Positions 49,707-59,983 of a stretch of 64,000 nt of DNA are shown here, in pieces. The stretch comes from Exilibacterium sp. (lineage in GTDB: Bacteria > Pseudomonadota > Gammaproteobacteria > Pseudomonadales > Cellvibrionaceae). Position 1 is the first letter of the stretch. Every line of letters begins with the position of its first letter. The translations under genes were made by a program, and so were the position numbers. The stretch spans positions 1 through 64,000 of the forward strand of contig JANQMH010000100.1 of NCBI GenBank assembly GCA_028280195.1, written 5' to 3'. The notes below the pieces were generated by a model, which saw only the letters and a list, made by a program, of their open reading frames with translations, was not told the DNA's origin and made no database searches.

Positions 49707-51914
49707 CTAGAAGCGGTAACCGAAGTCGACGCCCCAGGTCAGCGGCTCAGCGGCATATTGAGAGAAGTCTCTCTCGGCCGAGGCGCGGGCATACTCTTCG
49801 TCCGACAGATTTTTGCCCCACAGTGCCAGCTGCCAGTTGCCGTTGTCGGGCTGATAGGCAATGCGCGCATTGATCAGGGTATCCACATCGACCTCGGCAC
49901 TTTCCGGCGCATTGGCCACCAGATTGTAGGACTCGTCTTCAAACGACAGATCCAGCCGCGAAGTCAGCACACCGCCGGCGATGGCGGCGGTATGGGTGAT
50001 ACCCAGGGTGCCTTTGAATTCCGGCGCGTTTTTCAAATCCAGATCCTCGGCGCAGTCGATCAGGGCGGCATCGCGGGCAGCGCCGTCGAGCCCGCCGAGA
50101 TCACACCCGGGGCTGGAGCCGTTGTTGGTCAAACCACCTGCCTGCGCCGGAGTCAGCTCGGTGTATTCGGCATCGAGGGTGCCGAGGGTGGCATCGAGGG
50201 TGATGTTTTGCGTGGCCTTGAAAATCAGTTCCACTTCCAGCCCGCTGATTTCCGTTTCGTCGACATTGAAGCGGGTGAAGCCCAGATCCGGTACCGTGGC
50301 GGCAATCTGGAGATTGTCGTACTGGTTGTAAAAGTAGGTGACATTCAAGCGCAGGCGGTTGTCGATCAAGTCACTGCGGATACCGACTTCGAAAGAATCC
50401 AGTTCCTCTTCATCCACCGGCAGAAAACAGGTCACATCGGAAAAGCAGTCGGGCGACCAGCCACCGCTTTTAAAGCCGGTGGAAAAGGAAACATAGCCCA
50501 TCAGCGCTTCGCTGAACTGATTGTCCAGCACAATGTTAAACGTGGTGTTGGTGAAATCACGCGACTCCACCCGGCTGCGGGTGGTGCCGATCGCCGCGGC
50601 ATCCAGATCCTTGGTTTCATCGGTATAGCGCACGCCGGTGGTCAGTTTCAGCGAGTCGGTGAAGGCATAAGTGGTCTTAAAAAAGACAGCCCAGGCATCG
50701 GTCTCCACACCCAGGGAAAACGGTGCAACGAAAACGCTGTCGAGCTGCACATCTTCGGTATAAAAGTACAGACCGCCAACGAAATCAAACGGCCCGTCGT
50801 AATTGGAAGTCAGCGTCACCTCCTGGCTGAACTGATCCTGGTCGGTTTCCTGTGTGTACGGGAAACCGATACGGCTGGACAACTCATCCTCCATCTGCCG
50901 AAAACCCGTCAGAGAGGCCAGTGTATACTGGCCGATAGTGCCGCTAACACTCAGCGATGCACCGCTGGTTTCCACTTCGCTGGCATAGTCGGTAAAGCAG
51001 CCCATCGGCTGGAAGTTGGCCGGTACGGCTGCGCTGCAGACAACCCCCGGCCGCGGCTCGATGGTGAACAGATCATTGTCGCCGTCCAGGCCGGGCTGGG
51101 TACTGTCGGGCACCGGATCGGAGTCATCCTTGGTATAGTCAAAGGCGAGACTGGCGCTCCACTGGTCGGAAAAATCGTGCAGCAGGCCCACCCGGAAACC
51201 CCGAGTTTCCACCTCGCCCACTTCTTTGCCAGCCTGGTCGGCGAAGTCGCCATTGGGGTTGAGGGTATGAAAGCCGTCGCGGTTTTTACTCAGGAAAGTA
51301 GCCCGCATTGCGGTCGACTCGCCCAGCGCCAGATTGCCGGTCAGCTTGGCGTCGAAACGGCCCTCGTTGCCGGCGGTAAAATCGATATCGAGTGTGTTCT
51401 CATCTATCTGCGGCGCCCTGCTGACCAGCTTGATGGCACCGCCGTTGGAGTTGCGGCCGTAAAGGGTGCCCTGGGGTCCGCGCAGCACTTCGATGCGCTC
51501 CAGATCCACCAGATCGAACAGCGCGCCGACCTGGCGGCCGACATAGATGCCGTCGACATAGATGGCCACGGCGGGGTCGGCCGATACCCGCGACTCATCC
51601 TCGCCCACACCGCGCAGAAATACCCGGGCACCGCTGGCGGTACCGGTATTTGTAGCCAGGCTGATATTGGGCACCTGGTACTGCAGGTCGAGCACATTGG
51701 CGAGCTGCTTCAGCGCCATTTCCTCCGCGCCCAGTGCCGTGACTGCGATCGGCACCTCCTGCAGTGACTCCTCCCGCCGCTGGGAGGTGACAATGATTTC
51801 TTCAAGCTCGAGGACGTTCTGCCCCTGCGCCTGCGCCGTCGCCGCCGGATGAACGGCGCCTAGCGCCAGCGCCAGGGTGGAAACCTGTAGCGTTTTATTA
51901 AAATTGTCACGCAT
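49707..51914 (-). CDS. TonB-dependent outer-membrane receptor
   Basis: This 735-residue receptor has a signal peptide (to about residue 29), the TonB-box region LELEEIIVTSQRREESLQEVPIAVTALG, plug motifs VFLRGVGEDESRVSADPAVAIYVDGIYVGRQ and RIEVLRGPQGTLYGRNSNGGAIKL, and a barrel ending FGVDFGYRF-like (WGVDFGYRF). It belongs to the same RGPQGTLYGRN class as the receptor at 9341. GGAGGAG precedes the ATG. It opens the minus-strand series with the hydrolase, small protein, MFS, cytochrome and HAD genes. Confidence 0.93.
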   Translation of the reverse strand: MRDNFNKTLQVSTLALALGAVHPAATAQAQGQNVLELEEIIVTSQRREESLQEVPIAVTALGAEEMALKQLANVLDLQYQVPNISLATNTGTASGARVFLRGVGEDESRVSADPAVAIYVDGIYVGRQVGALFDLVDLERIEVLRGPQGTLYGRNSNGGAIKLVSRAPQIDENTLDIDFTAGNEGRFDAKLTGNLALGESTAMRATFLSKNRDGFHTLNPNGDFADQAGKEVGEVETRGFRVGLLHDFSDQWSASLAFDYTKDDSDPVPDSTQPGLDGDNDLFTIEPRPGVVCSAAVPANFQPMGCFTDYASEVETSGASLSVSGTIGQYTLASLTGFRQMEDELSSRIGFPYTQETDQDQFSQEVTLTSNYDGPFDFVGGLYFYTEDVQLDSVFVAPFSLGVETDAWAVFFKTTYAFTDSLKLTTGVRYTDETKDLDAAAIGTTRSRVESRDFTNTTFNIVLDNQFSEALMGYVSFSTGFKSGGWSPDCFSDVTCFLPVDEEELDSFEVGIRSDLIDNRLRLNVTYFYNQYDNLQIAATVPDLGFTRFNVDETEISGLEVELIFKATQNITLDATLGTLDAEYTELTPAQAGGLTNNGSSPGCDLGGLDGAARDAALIDCAEDLDLKNAPEFKGTLGITHTAAIAGGVLTSRLDLSFEDESYNLVANAPESAEVDVDTLINARIAYQPDNGNWQLALWGKNLSDEEYARASAERDFSQYAAEPLTWGVDFGYRF

Positions 51915-52061
51915 CTTATTACTCCTCCAAGCAGGTTTTTTTAATTATTCACTGGTATTAAGCTGACAAACACTAAAACTTAATAGTATATTGACATAAT
52001 ATTATAGCTATTCTATGGGGCCGCCCGCTCTTTGTCCAGTGGCGGCGGCAGGAGACCGGCC

Positions 52062-52985
52062 ATGCTCAAATTTATCCTTATCGTCACGCTGATGGTGGCT
52101 GACCTGCAGCAGACCCAGCAGGCCTATCGCGACCAGTTGCAATACCAGACCGTGGAACAGGGCCGGTTAAATCCGCGCCTGGCTGCAGCCTGGGGGGCAC
52201 CGGCGCTGGCCGGCAGGGACTATCTGCTGATGGCGCCGGCCAGCGGCAAGGGGGTGACACTGCGCTTTATTCACGAACCGGACAGTGGCAATTACCGGCC
52301 CATGAAGACAGAGGGCTGGAATGCGCTGGAGATTCTGGTGCAGGACCCGGACGCACTGGCACAACGGCTGCGGGGATCGGCTTTCGAGATTATCGGCGAG
52401 CCGGCCTATCTGACCGAACAGCGCAATATCCGCGCCTTTCAGGCCCTGGGACCGCACCGGGAGCTGATTTACTTTACCCGCGTCATCGATCCGTCGAAGT
52501 CGCCGTTCAATCTGGGCACGGCGAGCACCTTTGTCGACGGGGTGTTCATTATGGTAGTGGGCGGCAGGAACCTCGGCGCCATGCAGGCCTTTTATCGCGA
52601 GCGCTTACAGCATACGGTCTCCGAGCCGCTCCCCTACCGGATTTCGGTACTTTCGCGGGCTTACGGCAAACCGCTGGACACCCTGCATTCCCTGGCGCTG
52701 GTGACTATGCCGCAGCCTTTCCTGATCGAACTGGATCAGTATCCCGCCGCCGCCGAGGTCAGGCGGCACCCGCCGGATACTCTGCCGCCGGGCATCGCCA
52801 TGGTCAGTTTTGCCGTCGACTCGCTGGCGCCGCTGCAATCGGCGTTGCTGGCAGTACCGCTGAGCGTCGACGACATACCCTACGGCGGCGCCCGCGTTGG
52901 TGTTATCAGAGGCGCAGCCGGGGAGCTTATCGAAGTGGTGGAAAGTGCCGCCGCGGCGCCTGTCGCAACACCTCGGCGCCCATAG
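52062..52985 (+). CDS. VOC (glyoxalase/dioxygenase-like) family protein
   Basis: This 307-residue protein has two related halves of the vicinal-oxygen-chelate type: FILIVTLMVADLQQTQQAYRDQLQYQTVEQG at the N-terminus and GVFIMVVGGRNLGAMQAFYRERLQHTVSEPL at about 165, each with the strand-helix 'YR-x-x-L' pattern. The metal ligands of classical glyoxalases are not obvious. AGGAGA precedes the ATG at 52062. It is divergent from the receptor gene at 51914, with 147 bases between, and may act on the same substrate. Confidence 0.82.
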   Translation: MLKFILIVTLMVADLQQTQQAYRDQLQYQTVEQGRLNPRLAAAWGAPALAGRDYLLMAPASGKGVTLRFIHEPDSGNYRPMKTEGWNALEILVQDPDALAQRLRGSAFEIIGEPAYLTEQRNIRAFQALGPHRELIYFTRVIDPSKSPFNLGTASTFVDGVFIMVVGGRNLGAMQAFYRERLQHTVSEPLPYRISVLSRAYGKPLDTLHSLALVTMPQPFLIELDQYPAAAEVRRHPPDTLPPGIAMVSFAVDSLAPLQSALLAVPLSVDDIPYGGARVGVIRGAAGELIEVVESAAAAPVATPRRP

Positions 52986-53125
52986 GTTTAACGGCCTCAG
53001 CAGTCCATTGCCGGCACAGAGTTATTTGCAAGGCTTTGCCAAAACCTATGATTTATAAAGTATGCACATAGACAAGTTAAACAACTTCGCTTTAGTTTTA
53101 CGGAGGAATTTATTGCCTGCCAGTG

Positions 53126-54565
53126 TCAGTTGCGAATAGCCGCATAGGCATCCAGCGCGCGCTGGCGGCTGACTTTTAAATCCACCAGCGGCTGGGGATA
53201 GGTTTTACCCAGGCTAACGCCTGCCGCCGCCAGTATTTCAGCCGGCGCCTCCCAGGGCGCATGAATATGTTTATCCGGCAGCTGCGCCAGCTCGGGCACC
53301 CAGCGGCGAATATAGCCGCCTGCGGCGTCGAACTTCCGCGACTGGGTCACGGGATTGAAGATGCGGAAGTAAGGCGCGGCGTCGGCACCGCTGCCGGCCA
53401 CCCACTGCCAGCTGGCGGCGTTGTTGGCCAGGTCGGCATCCACCAGCGTATCCCAGAACCAGTCTTCACCCTGCTGCCAGGGAATCAGCAGATTCTTCAC
53501 CAGCAGGGAGGCGACAATCATCCGCACCCGATTGTGCATCCAGCCGCTATGCCACAATTCGCGCATACCGGCATCCACCAGTGGAAAACCCGTCTGCCCG
53601 CGCTGCCAGGCGCGCAGCGCCCGGCGGTCGCTGCGCCAGGGAAAGGCGGCAAAGTCGTCGCGAAAGGGTTGGCTGGGCAGCTGTGGCCAGTGGTGCAGCA
53701 AGTGGTAGGAGAACTCGCGCCAGCCCATTTCGCGCAGAAAGTGTTCACCATCTTCCGCCGCCGCCGGCTTGACCACCATTTCCTGCTGCAGTGTATGCCA
53801 TATCTGCCGCGCCGAAATCTCACCGAAGTGCAGGTGCGGCGACAGTTTCGACGTATAGGGCAGCGCCGGTTCGTCGCGCCCATCCTTATAGCCGTTCAGC
53901 CCTTTGTTGAGAAACGCCTTGAAACGCTTCTGTGCACCCACTTCGCCGGGCGTCCAGTTTTCCCGCAGCCCGCCGGCCCAGTCCGGCGCAGTGGGCAGCA
54001 GGTCCCAGTCCGGCAGGCGGTCGCCGGCTATTCTGCGCCGATAAAAATCCATCTGCCGCGGCTTGGGCTGCGCCGGCATCGGCGCCGGCTGCTGCAGGCA
54101 GGCGCGCCAGAATGGCGTAAAAACTTTAAAGGGACCGCCAGTCTGGGTACGCAACTGCTCGGGCTCAAACAGCAGATAGCTGCCGAAGCGCTTCACTTCC
54201 CGATTATCGGCCGCCAGCGCCGCGTGCAGGCGCTGTTCGAGAGCGGCGGCAAAGGGCTCGTAGTGGCGGGAAAAATACAAACCGGCGGCATCGACCTCTT
54301 CAGCCAGCTGCAGCAACTGCGCCTCGGCCGGGCCGCGGCGCAGCAGCAGGTGTCCACCCTTGTCGCTCAGGGCCTGTTGCAGGGCAGCCAGGCTGTGGTG
54401 CAGCCACCAGCGGCCGGCGCCGCCGGCACGCCACTGCGCCGGGGTGTCGTCGTCCAGTATGTATACCGGCAGCAAAGGGTGGCCGCCGGCAATAGCCGCG
54501 CGCAGACCTGGATTGTCATAAAGCCTGAGATCCTGGCGGAACCAGTATATAATGGGTTGTTTCAA
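53126..54565 (-). CDS. phrB: DNA photolyase (cryptochrome/photolyase class I)
   Basis: This 479-residue enzyme repairs UV-induced pyrimidine dimers with blue light and FADH. The antenna-binding Rossmann domain starts [18 protein letters not shown]. The FAD/DNA domain contains [17 protein letters not shown], the [47 protein letters not shown] stretch (about 343-389) and [18 protein letters not shown]. The start is TTG at 54565; no ATG fits. It is divergent from the DUF523/DUF1722 gene, whose relative ybgA is also next to phrB in E. coli. Confidence 0.95.
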   Translation of the reverse strand: MKQPIIYWFRQDLRLYDNPGLRAAIAGGHPLLPVYILDDDTPAQWRAGGAGRWWLHHSLAALQQALSDKGGHLLLRRGPAEAQLLQLAEEVDAAGLYFSRHYEPFAAALEQRLHAALAADNREVKRFGSYLLFEPEQLRTQTGGPFKVFTPFWRACLQQPAPMPAQPKPRQMDFYRRRIAGDRLPDWDLLPTAPDWAGGLRENWTPGEVGAQKRFKAFLNKGLNGYKDGRDEPALPYTSKLSPHLHFGEISARQIWHTLQQEMVVKPAAAEDGEHFLREMGWREFSYHLLHHWPQLPSQPFRDDFAAFPWRSDRRALRAWQRGQTGFPLVDAGMRELWHSGWMHNRVRMIVASLLVKNLLIPWQQGEDWFWDTLVDADLANNAASWQWVAGSGADAAPYFRIFNPVTQSRKFDAAGGYIRRWVPELAQLPDKHIHAPWEAPAEILAAAGVSLGKTYPQPLVDLKVSRQRALDAYAAIRN

Positions 54566-54718
54566 TGGTATGGCCCCAGCGATCCGATTACCGGAGAATT
54601 ACCGGCCATCAGAGAAATTGTCCGAGCAGTATACGCCGGCGGGCGTGGTCCGGATTGGCACAAGCGGCGTACCATAACGCAAACACTACAAAAGTGCATT
54701 GGCAAAGCAGATATCTGT

Positions 54719-55678
54719 ATGAACACAGCTGCCACATTTCCCAAAATTCCCATCGGTATCAGCAGCTGCCTGCTCGGTGAAGAGGTGCGCTACAACGGCG
54801 GCCACAAACGCAATGCCTATATCGTCCAGACCCTGGGCGACTATTTCGAGTTCAACCCCTTCTGCCCCGAAGTTGCCATCGGTATGGGCGTACCGCGCGA
54901 GCCGATCAGGCTGGTGCGTCAGGGCGATGATATTCGCTGTGTCGGCACCGTCGACCCGACTCTGGACGTCACCGACAAGCTCATCGATACCGCCGAAGAA
55001 CAAAAGGCCTGGCACCGCCATATCTACGGTTACATTCTCAAGAAAGACTCGCCCAGCTGCGGTATGGAACGGGTCAAGTTGTATCGTCGCGAGCACCCCG
55101 AACGCGATGGCGTGGGCCTCTACGCGCAGCGGCTGATGCAGAATTTTCCCCACCTGCCGGTCGAGGAGGAAGGCCGCCTGGGGGATGCGGTACTGCGTGA
55201 GAACTTTGTTCAGCGGGTGTTTATCTATCACCGCTGGCGCACGCTGCTGCAGCAAGGCGCCACCTGGAAGGCGCTGACCCGCTTTCACGCCCAGCACAAA
55301 ATGATTCTGATGAGCCGCAGCCAGAGTAAGGCGCGCGAACTGGGCCGCTTTTTATCGGAGTCGCCCGATATGCCTGTCGATCAGCTCTGCAGCGAGTATA
55401 TCGCGCGGCTGACCGCCATCCTGAAAACCAACGCCAGCCGTAAAAACCATGTCAATGTGTTACAGCATATTCAGGGCTATCTGAAAAAGGAACTCGACGG
55501 CGACGATAAAAAAGAGCTTTCCGAATCCATTGAACAATATCGGCTAGGACTGTTGCCGCTGATTGTGCCGATAACGCTGCTGCGGCACCATTTCCGCAAA
55601 AATCCCACGCCGTATATCGACGACTCCTTTTACATGCATCCGCACCCCAAGGAACTGATGCTGCTAAACAAGCTATAA
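54719..55678 (+). CDS. DUF523 plus DUF1722 protein (YbbK/YbgA-like)
   Basis: This 319-residue protein has an N-terminal DUF523 domain (IPIGISSCLLGEEVRYNGGHKRN, FCPEVAIGMGVPREPIRLV, ILKKDSPSCGMERV; conserved Cys at about 17, 53 and 121) and a C-terminal DUF1722 domain (about 195-315: LTRFHAQHKMILMSRSQSKARELGRF, NHVNVLQHIQGYLKKEL). The fused form is common in marine gammaproteobacteria; relatives bind a thiouracil-desulfurase-type cluster or act near photolyase, but the biochemical role is not settled. The frame is open far upstream, but the domain begins just after the ATG at 54719. Confidence 0.9.
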   Translation: MNTAATFPKIPIGISSCLLGEEVRYNGGHKRNAYIVQTLGDYFEFNPFCPEVAIGMGVPREPIRLVRQGDDIRCVGTVDPTLDVTDKLIDTAEEQKAWHRHIYGYILKKDSPSCGMERVKLYRREHPERDGVGLYAQRLMQNFPHLPVEEEGRLGDAVLRENFVQRVFIYHRWRTLLQQGATWKALTRFHAQHKMILMSRSQSKARELGRFLSESPDMPVDQLCSEYIARLTAILKTNASRKNHVNVLQHIQGYLKKELDGDDKKELSESIEQYRLGLLPLIVPITLLRHHFRKNPTPYIDDSFYMHPHPKELMLLNKL

Positions 55679-55700
55679 TAACGGACCCCAGCCAACCACT

Positions 55701-56768
55701 ATGTCCCGATACACCGCCCTGCACGGCAGTGACACCGATCAGGTTCACGCCACTGTTAAAGCGGCCGCCGCAAAAACCGGTGTGCTGATCACCAACCTGG
55801 GCACTCCCGATGCACCCACTGCGCCGGCACTGCGGCGCTATCTGGCCGAGTTTCTGGCCGACCCGCGGGTGGTGGAAATACCGCGACTGATCTGGCTGTG
55901 TATTCTGCACGGCATCATTCTGCGCCTGCGGCCGCGCAAATCCGCGGCCCTGTACCGCAAGATATGGTTCGAGGAGGGCTCTCCGCTGCTGGTGATCAGC
56001 CGCCGCCAGCGCGAACGGCTGCAGCGGCAACTGGGCAGCGCCGCGGTGGTGAAGCTGGGCATGCGCTACGGCAGCCCATCGATTGCCGCGGCGCTGCGCG
56101 AATTCCAAACCGAAGGCATCAACAACATCGCGGTACTGCCGCTTTACCCACAGTACAGCGGCCCCACCACCGGCGCCACCTTCGACGCCGTGGCCGGCGA
56201 GCTGAAACGCTGGCGCCGGGTGCCGCAACTGCACTTCATCAGCAGTTACTTCGACAGCCCAGCCTATATCGAGGCACTCAGCAACAGCATTGCCACCCAT
56301 ATCATGCAGCACGGCATGCCCGACCGACTGCTGTTTTCCTACCACGGCATGCCGAAACTGTTTCTCACCCGCGGCGATCCCTATCACTGCCAGAGCCTGA
56401 AAACCACGCGCCTGGTGCGGGAGAAGCTCCAGCTCGAGGAAGACCGGGTTATTACCTGCTTTCAGTCACGCTTTGGCAAAGCCGAATGGCTGCAGCCCTA
56501 TATTGACGCTACACTTGAAGAACTACCCCGGCAAGGGGTCAAATCCGTGGCGGTGGTATGCCCGGCATTCAGTGCTGACTGTCTGGAAACTCTGGAGGAG
56601 ATCGCCATGCAAAGCCGCGAAACTTTTCTCGCCGCCGGCGGCACCGAGTACCACTACATCCCCGCACTCAACGACAGTGACGAGCATATCGCCGCGCTGG
56701 CGGCAATGCTGCAGCCCTGCCTGCACGCTGCCGATCCGACACCGGCGGCACAGATGCGGGAACAGTGA
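55701..56768 (+). CDS. hemH: Ferrochelatase
   Basis: This 355-residue enzyme inserts Fe(II) into protoporphyrin IX, the last step of heme synthesis. Motifs in order are GVLITNLGTPDAPTAPALRRYLAEFL (about 27-52), AALREFQTEGINNIAVLPLYPQYSGPTTGATFDAV (about 130-165), LLFSYHGMPKLFL (catalytic His, about 211), TCFQSRFGKAEWLQP (about 252) and VVCPAFSADCLETLEEI (about 288-304). The length and order are normal for bacterial HemH. It lies 22 bases after the DUF523 gene and 4 bases before the ion-channel gene. Confidence 0.96.
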   Translation: MSRYTALHGSDTDQVHATVKAAAAKTGVLITNLGTPDAPTAPALRRYLAEFLADPRVVEIPRLIWLCILHGIILRLRPRKSAALYRKIWFEEGSPLLVISRRQRERLQRQLGSAAVVKLGMRYGSPSIAAALREFQTEGINNIAVLPLYPQYSGPTTGATFDAVAGELKRWRRVPQLHFISSYFDSPAYIEALSNSIATHIMQHGMPDRLLFSYHGMPKLFLTRGDPYHCQSLKTTRLVREKLQLEEDRVITCFQSRFGKAEWLQPYIDATLEELPRQGVKSVAVVCPAFSADCLETLEEIAMQSRETFLAAGGTEYHYIPALNDSDEHIAALAAMLQPCLHAADPTPAAQMREQ

Positions 56769-56772
56769 TGCG

Positions 56773-57198
56773 ATGTTCGACATTCTTGTCATCAATGCCC
56801 TGTTAGTTACCGTGGTGGTGGTGATTCATTTTGAAGCGCTGAAGTGGATTTCGGACCTGCTGCCGCGACTGCCGAATAAACCCCGCATCAAAGTCTTATT
56901 TGGCGTATTTGCGGCCATGGCAGCACATGTCGTCGAGGTCTGGGCCTTTGCACTGGGCTACTACTTCCTGATCGGGGAGGGAAACTACGGCTACCTGCAG
57001 GGCAACACCGACAATACCCTTATGGACTGCGCCTACTTCTCCTTCACCACTTACACGTCCCTGGGCCTTGGCGATATCGAGCCGATTGGCCAGATCCGTT
57101 ACCTGGCAGGCCTGGAATCCCTGGTAGGGCTGGTATTGATTGGCTGGACGGCTTCGTTTATCTATATCGAGATGCGGCGGTACTGGGGCAACCAATAG
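56773..57198 (+). CDS. Small two-helix-type potassium channel-like protein
   Basis: This 141-residue membrane protein has a first helix MFDILVINALLVTVVVVIHFEAL, a second VLFGVFAAMAAHVVEVWAFALGYYFLI (about 43-68), a pore segment YFSFTTYTSLGLGDIEP (about 88-104) and a last helix (about 113-133). The TSLGLGD filter replaces the TVGYGD of classical K+ channels, a form found in bacterial Ion_trans_2 proteins. The ATG at 56773 lies 4 bases after the hemH stop codon. Ion selectivity is not certain. Confidence 0.85.
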   Translation: MFDILVINALLVTVVVVIHFEALKWISDLLPRLPNKPRIKVLFGVFAAMAAHVVEVWAFALGYYFLIGEGNYGYLQGNTDNTLMDCAYFSFTTYTSLGLGDIEPIGQIRYLAGLESLVGLVLIGWTASFIYIEMRRYWGNQ

Positions 57199-57219
57199 CC
57201 AGTGGGCCGCAGACCGATA

Positions 57220-58218
57220 TCAGGCCCTGCTGCGACTATCGCCGAGGGCACTGATCCGCTGATCACTGTCCTCGAACGACTCGATAATGCCCAGTATCTT
57301 GCCGCGCAGCCACTGGTGCGGCAGCGAACTGTCCGTGCGCCGGTGGCTGACCAGCATATAGTTGATATCCACCTGAAACCCCACCGGCATCGGCAGGGCG
57401 ACAACGCCATCGTTGATTTGCGGGTGTCGGGCAAAAAACGGTGCCGCCGGCATCAGGCAGTCGGTGCGCCGCAGCACTTCCATCGCGGTAAACAGGTGGG
57501 AGGTTTCAAAGACGTATTCAACCAGGCTCTCATACTCGGCCAACCTGTTGCTGATCTGGTGCATAAACTCCAGCTCTTCGATATCGGAAATATACAGGCT
57601 GATATGGGCATAGGCGCTGACGTCGTCCCAGGTAATGGTGTCTTTGCGACTCAGCGGGTGTCCCTCACGTACCAGCAGGGCCGGCGGCATGCCGCCGAGT
57701 TCCACCACATTGAAATCGGCGCTGTAGGCGCTGTGCCGCATTTGCAGGGCAAAATCGAGATTGCCGGCGGCGAGTTGATCGAGCTGGTTCTCGATGCGAC
57801 TGATAGTCTGAATACGAATATGGGGCGCCTCGCGCTGCAGGGTTTCCATCAGGCCCGGCAGCACTGCAACGCCGATATACTCGGCTACGGCAATGGTGAA
57901 CTCGCCATCGAAGGTGCGCGGATCGAAGTCGCGCGCGCTGACCAGTTGCTGCACGCCCTGCAGCACCTCCAGCAGCACCGGCTGCAGCTGCCTGGCACAC
58001 GGTGTTGCCACCATGCCGTGGGAGGTGCGGGTAAACAGCGGATCGCCGAAGGTATCGCGCAACCTGCTCAGCGTTTTGCTCATCGCCGACTGGGTGACAA
58101 AGAGCCTGTCGGCCGCTTTGGAGACATTGCCTTCCTCCAGCAACACCTGCAGTGAGACCAGCAGATTGAGATCCAGGCGCGCCAGCTGGCGGGTGTCCAC
58201 GTTACCTCCTATCGTCAA
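57220..58218 (-). CDS. LysR-family transcriptional regulator
   Basis: This 332-residue protein has an N-terminal winged helix (LARLDLNLLVSLQVLLEEGNVSKAADRLFVTQSAMSKTLSRLRDTFGDPLFTRTSHGM, about 12-70) of the NodD/LeuO-like subgroup, and a full effector domain. It converges with the ion-channel gene (stops 21 bases apart). No target operon is adjacent, so its regulon is unknown. Confidence 0.92.
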   Translation of the reverse strand: MTIGGNVDTRQLARLDLNLLVSLQVLLEEGNVSKAADRLFVTQSAMSKTLSRLRDTFGDPLFTRTSHGMVATPCARQLQPVLLEVLQGVQQLVSARDFDPRTFDGEFTIAVAEYIGVAVLPGLMETLQREAPHIRIQTISRIENQLDQLAAGNLDFALQMRHSAYSADFNVVELGGMPPALLVREGHPLSRKDTITWDDVSAYAHISLYISDIEELEFMHQISNRLAEYESLVEYVFETSHLFTAMEVLRRTDCLMPAAPFFARHPQINDGVVALPMPVGFQVDINYMLVSHRRTDSSLPHQWLRGKILGIIESFEDSDQRISALGDSRSRA

Positions 58219-58645
58219 GCCCGGGTTACAGACCTCTTGGCTATAAGCCTGCTGGACTATAATCCCCTTGGACTATGAACTACAGTCATTGGACCTCGTA
58301 TCTTAAACCATCTGGGGACTATCAGCAGCGTCTATCTGGCTGGCAGCGGTATCAGATCCAGGGACCGGATCTGTTTGCCTGCCTGGCCATAGGAAGCACA
58401 GAATATGAATATATTTCCTACCAGAGCTGAATCTAAACCATTAGATACATATCATCGGCTTGCGTAGAGTACTAACCAGTACTTGGTATCTGCCCCCGCA
58501 GTTCCTCTCCACGCCCCCGCTTACGGGGCTCAGTACGGGATAGCCGCCAAGGTTATTTTCTGTTTATCTTCGAGTTTTGCTTGCTCCACCAACGAGACCC
58601 GCGCTGCCATGCGGGTCTTTTTTTGCCCCGCCGCCAGGCCCGGGC
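58219..58645. other. Long intergenic region, possible small RNA
   Basis: No ORF is convincing in these about 430 bases between the LysR start and the purA stop. A strong plus-strand terminator sits at 58596-58624 although no plus-strand gene precedes it, and a GAGTACTAACCAGTACTT dyad lies near 58467-58484. A short unannotated RNA ending at the terminator is possible. Confidence 0.35.
58596..58624 (+). terminator. Rho-independent terminator with no obvious upstream gene
   Basis: GACCCGC (58596-58602) pairs with GCGGGTC (58611-58617) around an 8-base loop and is followed by eight T. The T-run is on the plus strand, so it would not end purA, which lies on the minus strand next to it. Confidence 0.8.

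Positions 58646-59983
<1,338 letters not shown>

Noticed and set aside
49758..51767. Long open frame of 669 codons on the plus strand
   Set aside because: It lies fully antisense to the TonB receptor, whose motifs are clear; the antisense frame is an effect of high GC and has no recognisable domain.
53261..54718. Upstream in-frame extension of the DUF523/DUF1722 gene
   Set aside because: The extension is antisense to the photolyase; the family domain begins just after the ATG at 54719.
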